Shown in pieces: positions 1-13,340 of a DNA stretch of 64,000 bases. This DNA comes from Spirosoma fluviale (GTDB lineage: Bacteria > Bacteroidota > Bacteroidia > Cytophagales > Spirosomataceae). The notes under the pieces are model-generated. The model had not been told where the DNA came from. It did no database searches and was given only the letters and a program-made list of their open reading frames with translations. Location: NCBI RefSeq assembly GCF_900230225.1, contig NZ_OCNH01000001.1, forward strand, positions 868,001-932,000, read 5' to 3'. Position 1 is the stretch's first letter, and every line of letters begins with the position of its first letter. The position numbers and the translations under genes are program-made.

Positions 1-720
1 GGCACAACCGGCTCGGTTGTCGTGTATACGCCACCGGGTTACGATCAGTCGCCAACCAAAAAATACCCCGTTTATTACCTCATTAGTGGCACGACAGATA
101 CCGAAGAGACCTTCTTCAAAGTCGGCAAAACCAACCTGATTCTGGATAACCTGCTGGCGGAAGGCAAGGTGAAACCGATGATCATCGTGATGCCCTACGG
201 CAACATTGCGGCTCGCGTAGCCGAGCAAAAGGGCGGTACCAAACCCGGCGATCCAACCGTGCGCGATGGGGCCGACGCGGTGAAACGGGCCAACGATTTC
301 ACGACCGATCTGGTCAGTAACGTTATTCCGTACGTCGAGAAGAACTACCGTGCTATTCCAAACCGGGAGAACCGGGCCATTGGTGGGTTTTCGCGCGGGG
401 GCGGGCAAACGCTCCGGGCGGCTTTCAGCAACATGGACAAGTTTGCGTACGTATGCGCCTACAGTTCGTACCTGTCGCCCCAGGAGATGGATGGAAATTT
501 CAGCCAGATTGTTGCCAAACCCGAGCAGACCAACAAGCAACTGAAACTGCTGTGGGTGAGTGTTGGCAGCGACGATTTTCTGCACAAAGGCACGGTGGAA
601 TTTATGGATTACCTGAAAGCGAAAAAGGTGAATTACAAAAGCCTGATTACCGACGGGGGCCACACCTGGATGAACGTGAAAACCTACGTTGCCGCCACCA
701 CGCCACTGCTGTTCCAATAA
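1..720 (+). CDS. CE1-type esterase, C-terminal part (5' end outside window)
   Basis: Reading frame 1 is open from the first base, so the gene starts upstream; the GTG at 22 is an internal Val in the TPPGY segment. The visible part is the alpha/beta-hydrolase core of the esterase D / feruloyl-acetylxylan esterase family (CE1). It has the TPPGY entry strand, a GFSRGGG nucleophile elbow and a C-terminal GGHTWMN motif with the catalytic His. The family removes acyl groups from plant cell wall xylan or hydrolyses related esters. It lies 15 bp before a very similar esterase, so the two are probably co-transcribed and arose by tandem duplication. The N-terminal signal peptide and E-set domain expected from its neighbours cannot be checked here. 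Confidence 0.88.
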   Translation, partial: GTTGSVVVYTPPGYDQSPTKKYPVYYLISGTTDTEETFFKVGKTNLILDNLLAEGKVKPMIIVMPYGNIAARVAEQKGGTKPGDPTVRDGADAVKRANDFTTDLVSNVIPYVEKNYRAIPNRENRAIGGFSRGGGQTLRAAFSNMDKFAYVCAYSSYLSPQEMDGNFSQIVAKPEQTNKQLKLLWVSVGSDDFLHKGTVEFMDYLKAKKVNYKSLITDGGHTWMNVKTYVAATTPLLFQ

Positions 721-723
721 TAA

Positions 724-1893
<1,170 letters not shown>

Positions 1894-1928
1894 ACAAAAC
1901 ACAACCCATTTCATTTTTCCTAACATAA

Positions 1929-3056
<1,128 letters not shown>

Positions 3057-3059
3057 GCT

Positions 3060-3099
3060 ATTTTTTGTCATCCCGACCTTCGTCGGGATGACAAAAAAT
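3060..3099. terminator. Perfect hairpin with U-tract, TGTCATCCCGA repeat family
   Basis: Perfect 18-nt arms (3060-3077 and 3082-3099) with a 4-nt loop; the outer part is A/T-run and the core is GTCATCCCGAC. It starts 3 nt after the esterase stop codon, as an intrinsic terminator would. The core also matches the larger repeats at 5594 and 7688. Confidence 0.75.
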
Positions 3100-3119
3100 G
3101 CCGATACTCAACCAACTCT

Positions 3120-4397
3120 ATGATACAATCAATACGAATGAAAGGAAAGCGCAGAATCAGTTTGTGGCTGGTGCTGGTAATATTATGTTGTGGTCAGGGT
3201 GTCGTCTTGGGACAAAGCCAAAAGACAAGTAAGCCCAACTACCGGAACCTGTTTCGGGAAGCGGGCTACAAACAGGCCGACATCGACGCGAAACTGGCGA
3301 AGGCGTACCACGACGTGTTTGAAGGCCCCAACAAAGTCTATTTCGAAGTGGGCGATACAATGGCGTATGTGTCGGACGTGAAGAACAAAGACGCCCGCAC
3401 CGAAGGGCTGTCGTATGGCATGATGGTGGCGGTGCAGCTTGGCAAGAAAGACGTGTTCGACCGGATCTGGCGGTGGTCCAAAAAGTATCTGCAGCATCAG
3501 AGCGGGCCACGGGAAGCGTACTTTGCGTGGAGCATCAATCCGCAGACGATGAAGAAGAACTCGGAAGGTTCAGCCTCCGATGGCGAGTTGTATTACATCA
3601 CCAGTCTGCTGTTTGCGGCCAACAAATGGGGCAACAATACCGGCATCAATTACTACGGCGAAGCCCGACGGATTCTGGATGCCATGTGGAAGAAAGACGG
3701 TACCGGCAACATCTACAACCTGATCAACACCGACGCCAAACAGATTTCGTTTGTACCCGAAGGCAACAACTACAAATGGACCGACCCGTCGTATCACCTG
3801 CCTGCTTTTTATGATGCCTGGGTGCTGTACGCCAAAGACGGGCACGAAGCATTTTACAAAGAATGCGCCGATACCTCGCGGGTTTTTCTGCACCGCGCCT
3901 GTCACCCGGTAACGGGCCTTAACGCGGATTACACCGAGTTTAGCGGCAAACCACACGACACCCGCTGGTCGATCTCGGCGTTTCGTTACGATTCGTGGCG
4001 CGTGCCCATGAACATTTCTATGGACTATACCTGGTCTGGGAAAGACAAAGCCTGGCAGGAAGATTACGCCAAACGGTTCCAGAATTTCCTGCGCTCGAAA
4101 GGCATGGACTCTTACGAAGACCAGTTTAACCTTGATGGCTCACGGCCTGAGACTATTCTTCAGGCTGGACCGGTGAAAAAGCTTCGGCACTCCATTGGGC
4201 TGGTGTCCACAGCCGCTACCTTGTCATTGATCAACAAAGAAAAGAACAGCCTCGATTTTGTTCATGCCCTGTGGAACGCCAAGCTGGAGCCGTTCGACGA
4301 TGGCTATTTCGACCCGTATTACGATGGGCTGCTCTATGTGTTCAGCCTGATGCATTTGAGCGGCAAATACCAGATGATCACGCCACAGGCGAAATAA
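3120..4397 (+). CDS. Glycoside hydrolase family 8, probable reducing-end xylose-releasing exo-oligoxylanase
   Basis: A 425-residue protein with a signal sequence. The (alpha/alpha)6 GH8 signature regions are present: TEGLSYGMM with the likely proton donor Glu95, SASDGE with Asp154, and DYTEFSG (about 280). Length and motifs fit the Rex subgroup of GH8, which removes xylose from the reducing end of xylo-oligosaccharides, better than the cellulase or chitosanase subgroups. ATG 3120 gives an MIQSIR extension; the ATG at 3138 (MKGKRR) gives a more typical signal peptide and may be the true start. It lies inside the esterase array, so deacylated xylo-oligosaccharides are the likely substrate. Confidence 0.88.
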   Translation: MIQSIRMKGKRRISLWLVLVILCCGQGVVLGQSQKTSKPNYRNLFREAGYKQADIDAKLAKAYHDVFEGPNKVYFEVGDTMAYVSDVKNKDARTEGLSYGMMVAVQLGKKDVFDRIWRWSKKYLQHQSGPREAYFAWSINPQTMKKNSEGSASDGELYYITSLLFAANKWGNNTGINYYGEARRILDAMWKKDGTGNIYNLINTDAKQISFVPEGNNYKWTDPSYHLPAFYDAWVLYAKDGHEAFYKECADTSRVFLHRACHPVTGLNADYTEFSGKPHDTRWSISAFRYDSWRVPMNISMDYTWSGKDKAWQEDYAKRFQNFLRSKGMDSYEDQFNLDGSRPETILQAGPVKKLRHSIGLVSTAATLSLINKEKNSLDFVHALWNAKLEPFDDGYFDPYYDGLLYVFSLMHLSGKYQMITPQAK

Positions 4398-4416
4398 ATC
4401 TCTCAGTAATTCCTAA

Positions 4417-5577
<1,161 letters not shown>

Positions 5578-5593
5578 GCTTTTTGTCATCCCG

Positions 5594-5686
5594 TTTTTTG
5601 TTATCCCGAGGCAGGAGGGATCTTCGGGTGAGGCTGAGAATCCCTCTAGCTGCCGAAGATCCCTCCTGCCTCGGGATGACAAAAAA
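5594..5686. repeat. Large inverted repeat, TGTCATCCCGAGG family
   Basis: Arms of 34 nt (5594-5627 and 5653-5686) are complementary except for one G-T position and are separated by 25 nt. The core is ATCCCGAGGCAGGAGG followed by GATCTTCGG. A partial extra copy, TTTTGTCATCCCG, precedes it at 5581. The design matches the repeat at 7688 and resembles REP/BIME-like or MITE-like intergenic repeats. It may also terminate transcription between two esterase genes. Confidence 0.8.
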
Positions 5687-5731
5687 GGCGGCCTAATACT
5701 TCCTCAGAATGCCAAAAACGCAGTGTATTAA

Positions 5732-7666
<1,935 letters not shown>

Positions 7667-7687
7667 ATGAAAGAAATGCGGTTTGAG

Positions 7688-7782
7688 TTTTTTTGTCATT
7701 CCGAGGAACGAGGAATCTTCTGTGAATGGAGATATTATCAGCCTCACCCGAAGATTCCTCGTTCCTCGGAATGACAAAAAAA
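7688..7782. repeat. Large perfect inverted repeat, TGTCATTCCGAGG family
   Basis: Perfect 33-nt arms (7688-7720 and 7750-7782) around a 29-nt centre. The arms start with seven T, then GTCATTCCGAGGAACGAGG and AATCTTC. Same plan as the repeat at 5594 with a diverged core. It sits 21 bp after the fused esterase and can act as a bidirectional terminator. Confidence 0.8.
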
Positions 7783-7843
7783 CACATGGCCCACCTAGCG
7801 AAAACTTGTCCAAAACTCAACTCAAAAACTACCGATACTATTT

Positions 7844-8947
7844 ATGAGAAATCAAGTAATCACCCTCAGTACGGCAGCATGGCTTAGTCTGTCCCTACTG
7901 CCTACTGCCGCGTCAGCGCAGAAGATTCCTTCGCTGAAGGATACCTTCAAAAAGGACTTCGGCATCGGCACCTGTCTAAATAATGCTCAGATCGAAGAGC
8001 GCGACCCGGCAACGACGGCTTTCATTGCGAGTCAGTTCAACATGGCCACGCCCGAAAATATCATGAAATCGGCGCTGTTGCACCCGAAGTGGGATACCTA
8101 CGATTTTACGATGGGCGATAAGCTGATTGCATTCGGCAAAAAGCACAACATCAAGATCAACGGGCATACGCTGATCTGGCACAGTCAGTTACCGCCGTTC
8201 ATTCGCGGAATCAAGAGCGCGGATTCAATTCGGACGTTCTTTACGGATCACATCAAAACCGTCGCCGGTCACTATAGCGGTAAGGTTTACTCGTGGGATG
8301 TGGTCAACGAAGCATTGAATGAGGATGGCACTATGCGAAAGTCCGTATTTCTCCAGCATCTGGGGGATGACTTTGTAACCGAAGCGTTCCGGCTGGCGCA
8401 GCAGGCATCGCCTAAAACGGAACTGTACTATAATGATTACAACAACGAACAACCCAAAAAGCGGGCGGGTTGTATTGAGCTAGTCAAAAAGATAAAAGCC
8501 GCCGGGGTACGTATCGACGGGGTGGGTATTCAGGGCCACTGGCACGTGGGGAAAGTACCGCTGAAAGACATTGAAGAAAGCATTTTGCAATACTCGGCTT
8601 TGGGCGTGAAGGTTATGTTTACGGAGCTGGACATCGAAGTGCTGCCCCGTAACTTTCAGGGAGCTGATGTGGGTCAGCGCATGACCGCCAATGCCCAGTC
8701 GAATCCTTATCCCGAATCCTTACCCGACAGCGTACAGAACCAGCTAGCCGCTGATTACGAAGCGCTGTTCAAGTTGTTTTTGAAGCACAAAGACAAAGTC
8801 ACCCGTGTCACGTTTTGGGGTGTCAACGACGGCGATAGCTGGTTAAATGGCTGGCCCATTCGCGGTCGGACCAATTACCCGCTACTCTTCGACCGCAAGA
8901 ATCAGCCCAAGCCTGCCTTTGAGAAAGTTATTGCGCTTAAAAAGTAA
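7844..8947 (+). CDS. Glycoside hydrolase family 10 endo-1,4-beta-xylanase
   Basis: A 367-residue single-domain GH10 enzyme with a signal peptide (about 1-25, ASAQ). The TIM-barrel motifs are clear: NGHTLIWHSQLP, then WDVVNEALNE with acid/base Glu156, and FTELDIEV with nucleophile Glu261. The family cuts the beta-1,4-xylan backbone internally. It has no carbohydrate-binding module. With the GH8 exo-enzyme and the esterases upstream, it completes a pathway from acylated xylan to xylose. A strong inverted repeat separates it from the esterases, so it may be transcribed on its own. Confidence 0.93.
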   Translation: MRNQVITLSTAAWLSLSLLPTAASAQKIPSLKDTFKKDFGIGTCLNNAQIEERDPATTAFIASQFNMATPENIMKSALLHPKWDTYDFTMGDKLIAFGKKHNIKINGHTLIWHSQLPPFIRGIKSADSIRTFFTDHIKTVAGHYSGKVYSWDVVNEALNEDGTMRKSVFLQHLGDDFVTEAFRLAQQASPKTELYYNDYNNEQPKKRAGCIELVKKIKAAGVRIDGVGIQGHWHVGKVPLKDIEESILQYSALGVKVMFTELDIEVLPRNFQGADVGQRMTANAQSNPYPESLPDSVQNQLAADYEALFKLFLKHKDKVTRVTFWGVNDGDSWLNGWPIRGRTNYPLLFDRKNQPKPAFEKVIALKK

Positions 8948-9018
8948 CGGTTAAAGGCCAATGCAGCTTGAATTTGAGTCAAATTCAAGGTAGTGATACA
9001 CATGCATTACCGCAAGGA

Positions 9019-9107
9019 TTAACCAGAGAGCCGCAAAGCACACAGAGATTGACAGGGGAAGAAAGCACCTCCATCAATCTCTGTGTGCTTTGCGGCTCTC
9101 TGGTTAA
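9019..9107. repeat. Large perfect inverted repeat, TTAACCAGAGAG family
   Basis: Perfect 34-nt arms (9019-9052 and 9074-9107) with a 21-nt centre. The arms begin TTAACCAGAGAGCCGCAAAG and contain CACACAGAGATTGA. It lies between the convergent xylanase and epimerase genes, so it could terminate both; it is a third sequence family among the repeats here. Confidence 0.8.
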
Positions 9108-9143
9108 ATTTTATTTAGTTGGCAACGTATCCCTCGACTTGAG

Positions 9144-10292
9144 TTATTTAGTCGAAAAATTATAGACCGTTATGCTTCGATACGTCTCGCCCGGCCGGAG
9201 AACGGTCGACGGGAAGTTGGGTTTGTTGGGTGAATCGGGGAAGTGTTGCGTTTCGAGGCAAATGCCAAAACGTTTTGTATAAGCAACACCTTCTTTTCCT
9301 TTTAAGCCGTTCAAGTGATTGGCGGTGTAAACCTGTACCCCCGGTTCGGTGGTGTACATAGTCATGAGTCGGCCACTTTCCGGGTCGTGTACCGTTGCCC
9401 CCAGTCTGAGTTTGTTGGCAGGGCCGTCAAGTACCCAGCAGTGGTCGAAGCCCGAACCGTATTTGATCTGAACGTTCGTCGTGTCGTTTATGCGAGTACC
9501 TACCACGGTGGGTTTGGTAAAGTCGAACGGTGTGCCCTTTACCGGTTCGATAGCTCCGGTGGGAATCTGGCTGGCATCGGTGGGTAGAAACGAATTGGCT
9601 TTGATCATCAACGCATACCCCAGCACATCCCGCTTCATGCCCGACAGATTGAAATAGGCGTGGTTGGTCAGGTTCAACACCGTTGGTTTATCGGTAGTTG
9701 CCAGATAGGTAATGCGCAGTGAGTTGTCTCTTTGCAGGGTATAAGCAACCTCTACAGACAAATTTCCGGGGTAGCCTTCTTCGCCATCGGCGGAAGTGTA
9801 GGTGAGTTTCAGAGTTGGCTCGTTACCATCTACGGGCGTGGCATTCCATAGTTTTTTGTCGAAGCCAACCCGTCCGCCGTGAAGTTGGTTGCCCCGGCTG
9901 TTGGGTGTCAGCACATACTCCTTTCCATCCAGCGTGAATTTGGCACCACCAATTCGATTGCCAAACCGACCGATGATGGGTCCCAGACTAGGCGTGCCTT
10001 TCAAGTAATCGGCAAAGGTGGGCATCCCCAGAATAATATCTTCGTAAGTACCCGACTTATCGGGGGCGGTCATCGACACGATATACCCGCCGTAATTGGT
10101 AATTTTAACGGTCATACCGGCCGCGTTCCGAAGCGTGAACAGGTCTGCTTCCCGACCATCGGGGAATTGTCCAAAAACTGTTTTTTCGATACCAGCCATT
10201 TTTTTGATCGGTGGGGTGGGCGTTGGCCCGGCGTAGCCGTTTAACAGGCTAAGTGCTAGGTTCAGCAATAGGGTAGGAGCAAAGAATTTCAT
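9144..10292 (-). CDS. galM: Exported aldose 1-epimerase (mutarotase)
   Basis: A 382-residue GalM family protein with a signal peptide (about 1-22). It interconverts alpha and beta anomers of aldoses. The catalytic His lies in the NHAYFNLSG motif and the catalytic Glu in the C-terminal CLETQHFPDSPN motif; GGRVGFDKKLW is also typical. Export to the periplasm fits a role with sugars released by the neighbouring xylanases. It is convergent to the GH10 gene and the nearest gene to the bacteriocin-like cassette, from which a terminator and a repeat separate it. Confidence 0.93.
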   Translation of the reverse strand: MKFFAPTLLLNLALSLLNGYAGPTPTPPIKKMAGIEKTVFGQFPDGREADLFTLRNAAGMTVKITNYGGYIVSMTAPDKSGTYEDIILGMPTFADYLKGTPSLGPIIGRFGNRIGGAKFTLDGKEYVLTPNSRGNQLHGGRVGFDKKLWNATPVDGNEPTLKLTYTSADGEEGYPGNLSVEVAYTLQRDNSLRITYLATTDKPTVLNLTNHAYFNLSGMKRDVLGYALMIKANSFLPTDASQIPTGAIEPVKGTPFDFTKPTVVGTRINDTTNVQIKYGSGFDHCWVLDGPANKLRLGATVHDPESGRLMTMYTTEPGVQVYTANHLNGLKGKEGVAYTKRFGICLETQHFPDSPNKPNFPSTVLRPGETYRSITVYNFSTK

Positions 10293-10315
10293 GGTTGTAA
10301 AGGTTTAGGTTGGTT

Positions 10316-10396
10316 GTAGTGCCGACCGTCCCGGTTGGGTGTGACATAGCATATGCTGTTTTCACCCGACCGGGACGGTCGCCGGAGCGGCACTAC
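10316..10396. repeat. Inverted repeat, GTAGTGCCG family
   Basis: Outer ends GTAGTGCC (10316-10323) and GGCACTAC (10389-10396) are inverted. An inner pair, 10324-10341 and 10363-10380, has the core GACCGTCCCGG(T/T)(T/C)GGGTG with one mismatch; the right side carries an 8-nt insertion. It lies just upstream of the epimerase start and is a fourth repeat family. Confidence 0.7.
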
Positions 10397-10483
10397 GTTA
10401 CTCTAAGTAGATATTTCGGTTCATATACTGTGTTTTCGGCTGACAATTCCTGTAAGTTTGACAGGGAGCCGTGATAGAAAAAA

Positions 10484-10511
10484 GCCCCCGATTCGTAGGC
10501 GAATCGGGGGC
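10484..10511 (-). terminator. Intrinsic terminator of the exporter operon
   Basis: GCCCCCGATTCG (10484-10495) pairs perfectly with 10500-10511 across a 4-nt loop. Read on the minus strand, the stem is followed by six T. It lies 25 bp after the stop codon of the ABC exporter fragment. Confidence 0.9.
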
Positions 10512-10536
10512 AACAAAAAAGCTGGGTACGACTATT

Positions 10537-11535
10537 TTACATCAGAATCAATTCCGGTTGAGGCTCATTTTCTTTACTGCAAACTGGACTATTCAGGCCT
10601 TGAAGTACGCCATTCGTGATTGAATACACTCGGTTTGCTGTCTTTGTCAGACTAAATTTATGCGTAATTAAAAGGATGGTCAGGTGTGGCCGCAACTGAT
10701 CGAGTAAATTCATGACAAACTGCTCCGTGTGTTTATCCATAGCCGCCGTTGGTTCATCGAGGAGAATTAACTGCGGCTTTTGATACAAGGCTCGTGCCAG
10801 AGCAACCAGTTGCCGCTGTCCTCCCGATAGATTGATCCCGTTTTCGCCCAATAGCGTCAAATATCCCTGTGGAAAGTCTTCGAAGTAATGAGCGAATCCT
10901 GACTGTTGGCAGAACCTGACAATTTTATCCGCTTCCGTTGCTGTGTTGCTCAGACCGATATTATCGAGCAAGGTGCCGTTGCATAGCTTCGTATGCTGAG
11001 GCACAACGCCGATGGTTTGTCGCCAGGTAGCCGTATCCAGTGTATTCCAGTCGACTCCGTTTACGCTGATCTGCCCCGACTCTAGTGCATAAAATCGTTG
11101 AATCAGTTGGAGTAAGGTACTTTTGCCGTGTCCACTTTCGCCAAGCAGGGCAACCAGTTCTCCTTTCCGGATAGTCAGCGCAATATTTTCCAACAGCAAT
11201 GGGCGACCCGGAAAGCGGAAGTGCAGGGCATCTATCGTGAGGGACTCGAATCTGAAGGCCGACCTACTTTCCTGATCTGCATGTACGAGTTTCTGATACT
11301 CAGGTTGAAGGTGGGTGTACTCATACATCCGGTCGAAGGCTACATTGGCTTCCTGAATCTGAATGTTGGTCATGGCCAACCCGGCTACAGCCGGGAGAAT
11401 ACTGCCCACGACTGTCAGAATCGCCATCATTTCGCCCAGTTGCAACGATTTGTCGACAACCAGAAAGGACGTAATAGCTAGTAACCCGGCTATGAGTAAA
11501 GCACTGATCAACTCGGCCATTAGGTTTAAACGCAA
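10537..11535 (-). CDS. C39-type peptide ABC exporter, C-terminal part (after frameshift)
   Basis: This fragment holds the last transmembrane helices and the nucleotide-binding domain of the exporter whose N-terminal part is at 11526-12728. The ATPase motifs are intact: Walker A GESGHGKST, signature LSGGQRQ, Walker B LILLDEPTAAMD and switch His in ITHK. The only start in its own frame is a weak TTG at 11535, and its first residues (LRLNLMAELISA) are the middle of a transmembrane domain, so it is not an independent gene. One extra G in the GGGGG run at about 11545-11549 joins both parts into one protein of about 730 residues, the normal size of the family. Confidence 0.88.
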   Translation of the reverse strand: MRLNLMAELISALLIAGLLAITSFLVVDKSLQLGEMMAILTVVGSILPAVAGLAMTNIQIQEANVAFDRMYEYTHLQPEYQKLVHADQESRSAFRFESLTIDALHFRFPGRPLLLENIALTIRKGELVALLGESGHGKSTLLQLIQRFYALESGQISVNGVDWNTLDTATWRQTIGVVPQHTKLCNGTLLDNIGLSNTATEADKIVRFCQQSGFAHYFEDFPQGYLTLLGENGINLSGGQRQLVALARALYQKPQLILLDEPTAAMDKHTEQFVMNLLDQLRPHLTILLITHKFSLTKTANRVYSITNGVLQGLNSPVCSKENEPQPELILM

Positions 11536-12728
11536 TCCAACCCCCGACAGGAATACACTTTATTCTGGAAATTAACGTAAACGGCTTTTGTAATGGTGCT
11601 GAAAAAGGGCTCCCGATTGGTTGCCTTGATCACATCGACTCCCTGAATGGTATCGACATAATTGCTTTCGGTGTGAGCCGATGCCGCCATAACCTGTCGC
11701 TGCCCGTCGATGATGCGCTGGTGATACCGCCAAACCAACCCGCCGTAGAGTGGAATGCTGACCAGACTCAGTAGTCCGATCCAACCCGAGAAGGTAAATA
11801 AATACCCCACCGACACCAGCACGACCAGTACGTTGATAACCACCGTTCCCGTCAGGTGACTAATGGCTCGCTGAATGCGGCTTGTGTCGTTCAGGCGGGC
11901 CACGAGTTCGCCGGTTTTGCGGCTATCGAAAAATGACTTGGGCAGATACAGCAACGCTTCATAAAATCGGTTAATGATGCGGTTGTTGAAATCACGGCTT
12001 TGCCGGTTCAGCAGAAAACCCCGCAGGTAATTGACCACCGCCCGTGCCACCAGTAAAAACGTCAGCAGCAAGAGACCCAGCATCAACCGGGTGGATTCGT
12101 GTTTGGGGAGAATTTCGTCAATCAGTTTTTGTGAAAAAATGGCTGTCGATAAGCCCAGTCCGGCGGTTACAATGCCTAATCCTGTCGAAATAGCCAATAG
12201 CTGCGTGTCTTCCCGGACCAGACTGAACAGCCATTGGCGTTTGGCTTTTTGTTCGTCACGCTGATGCTGTAAGGATGCATTGGGGGTTAGAGTCAACAGA
12301 ATTCGCGACGACCAGAGGGCGGTCAGCTCTTGAGTCGTGTACGTCAATAGCCCCTGTGCAGGATCGCCGATGATGAATAGTTGCCGGGTGGCGTCCCAAC
12401 CGTAGCAGACAATATAATGCTGTAGCCGTTGCCCGGTTGGCCCGTTGTCGATGAGCACACGCAGAATGACCGGCTCGCTGACATCTGTTTTCAGGTTTTC
12501 CACGGAGTCGGCTTCCATACCCTCGGCATCGAAACCAATTTGCGAGGCAGCCTGATAGAGTCCCAACAACAAGGTACCCTGTGGGTCAGTGCCACTCAGT
12601 TCGCGCAACCGTTCCAGCCGACTACGCCCCCCATAATTCGCTAGCAGCGACGCCAGACAGGCTACCCCACAATCGGCCTGTCCCTGTTGCCGAACAATCG
12701 TTTTTTCGATGTGTTTGAGGGACTTCAT
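11526..12728 (-). CDS. C39 peptidase / ABC peptide exporter, N-terminal part (frameshifted)
   Basis: A 400-residue product with a C39 peptidase domain (about 1-135) and ABC transmembrane segments (about 165-390). The peptidase residues are Cys20 in QADCGVAC, His104 in LQHYIVCYGW and Asp122 in GDPAQGL. This class cleaves double-glycine leaders and exports the mature peptide through the inner membrane, usually with HlyD and TolC partners, which are not seen nearby. The frame breaks near 11545 in a G-run; the last residues (SCRGLDCV) are out of frame and the rest continues at 10537-11535. This may be a real inactivating mutation or a sequencing error. The start overlaps the preceding micro-ORF by ATGA. 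Confidence 0.9.
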   Translation of the reverse strand: MKSLKHIEKTIVRQQGQADCGVACLASLLANYGGRSRLERLRELSGTDPQGTLLLGLYQAASQIGFDAEGMEADSVENLKTDVSEPVILRVLIDNGPTGQRLQHYIVCYGWDATRQLFIIGDPAQGLLTYTTQELTALWSSRILLTLTPNASLQHQRDEQKAKRQWLFSLVREDTQLLAISTGLGIVTAGLGLSTAIFSQKLIDEILPKHESTRLMLGLLLLTFLLVARAVVNYLRGFLLNRQSRDFNNRIINRFYEALLYLPKSFFDSRKTGELVARLNDTSRIQRAISHLTGTVVINVLVVLVSVGYLFTFSGWIGLLSLVSIPLYGGLVWRYHQRIIDGQRQVMAASAHTESNYVDTIQGVDVIKATNREPFFSTITKAVYVNFQNKVYSCRGLDCV

Positions 12729-12799
12729 ACGATGGGATGGTTAACATACTGAACCAATAGGCAAAGCAGTAGCAGCAGAACAAAAATCGTCTGTTCCAT
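12725..12799 (-). CDS. 24-residue hydrophobic micro-ORF in the exporter operon
   Basis: ATG at 12799 opens a 24-codon frame, start MEQTIFVLLLLL, that forms one short transmembrane helix and ends with TGA overlapping the exporter ATG (ATGA). The overlap and position, 31 bp after the redox protein gene, suggest translational coupling and a real product. Possible roles are a small exporter subunit or a leader that couples translation. I do not recognise a family. Confidence 0.5.
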   Translation of the reverse strand: MEQTIFVLLLLLCLLVQYVNHPIV

Positions 12800-12830
12800 A
12801 ATGAGAAGGAGTCTGGACGGGTAGGCTTAA

Positions 12831-13340
12831 TTAGAGATGACGGGCAATGGCTTCTACGCTGGTTTCGCCCCGGAAGCGTTTCGATAGCGAACCGTCGGCA
12901 TGATAAATGAGCACATCGGGAACAGCCACAAACCCGAAGGTTTCATAAGCCGTTTTTTTGTCCATATGAGCTACCTGCACATTGAGCAAGTCGTGGAGTT
13001 GATGTGCTTTGGCGAAGGTCGTCAAGGTAGGTAACGGGGCCGACGAAAGCAGGATAACCTGGGCAGTGTTTAGCAAAGCCGCTTTCTGGCGAAGTTCATC
13101 GGCCTCGCGCTGGCAATGATCGCAATCGGGATCGAAATAAACAATTACCGCTGGTCGGTTGCCTATGGTGGCAGAGTTTACGATTGAACGGTTGAGGGTA
13201 TACGCGGTGAAGGCAGGTAGCGTTTGAATTCGTTCGGCGGTTTTCTGTTTGTGATGCAGCTTGGTCGTGAATCCCCAACTTAGATAGGCAATCAGGCCAG
13301 CTATTAGTATAGGTAAGCCCCATTTTAAGTACGTTCTCAT
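12831..13340 (-). CDS. Membrane-anchored thioredoxin-like protein
   Basis: A 169-residue protein with one N-terminal membrane anchor (about 8-26) and a thioredoxin fold. The redox motif CDHC is in FDPDCDHCQ and the cis-Pro loop is VAVPDVL. It is like the TlpA/AhpC-TSA group, facing the periplasm, where such proteins reduce, oxidise or isomerise disulfides. Both peptide precursors of the cassette have two Cys, so a role in their disulfide chemistry is a reasonable inference. Its ATG overlaps the stop of the upstream membrane protein (ATGA), and the micro-ORF and exporter follow directly. Confidence 0.8.
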   Translation of the reverse strand: MRTYLKWGLPILIAGLIAYLSWGFTTKLHHKQKTAERIQTLPAFTAYTLNRSIVNSATIGNRPAVIVYFDPDCDHCQREADELRQKAALLNTAQVILLSSAPLPTLTTFAKAHQLHDLLNVQVAHMDKKTAYETFGFVAVPDVLIYHADGSLSKRFRGETSVEAIARHL

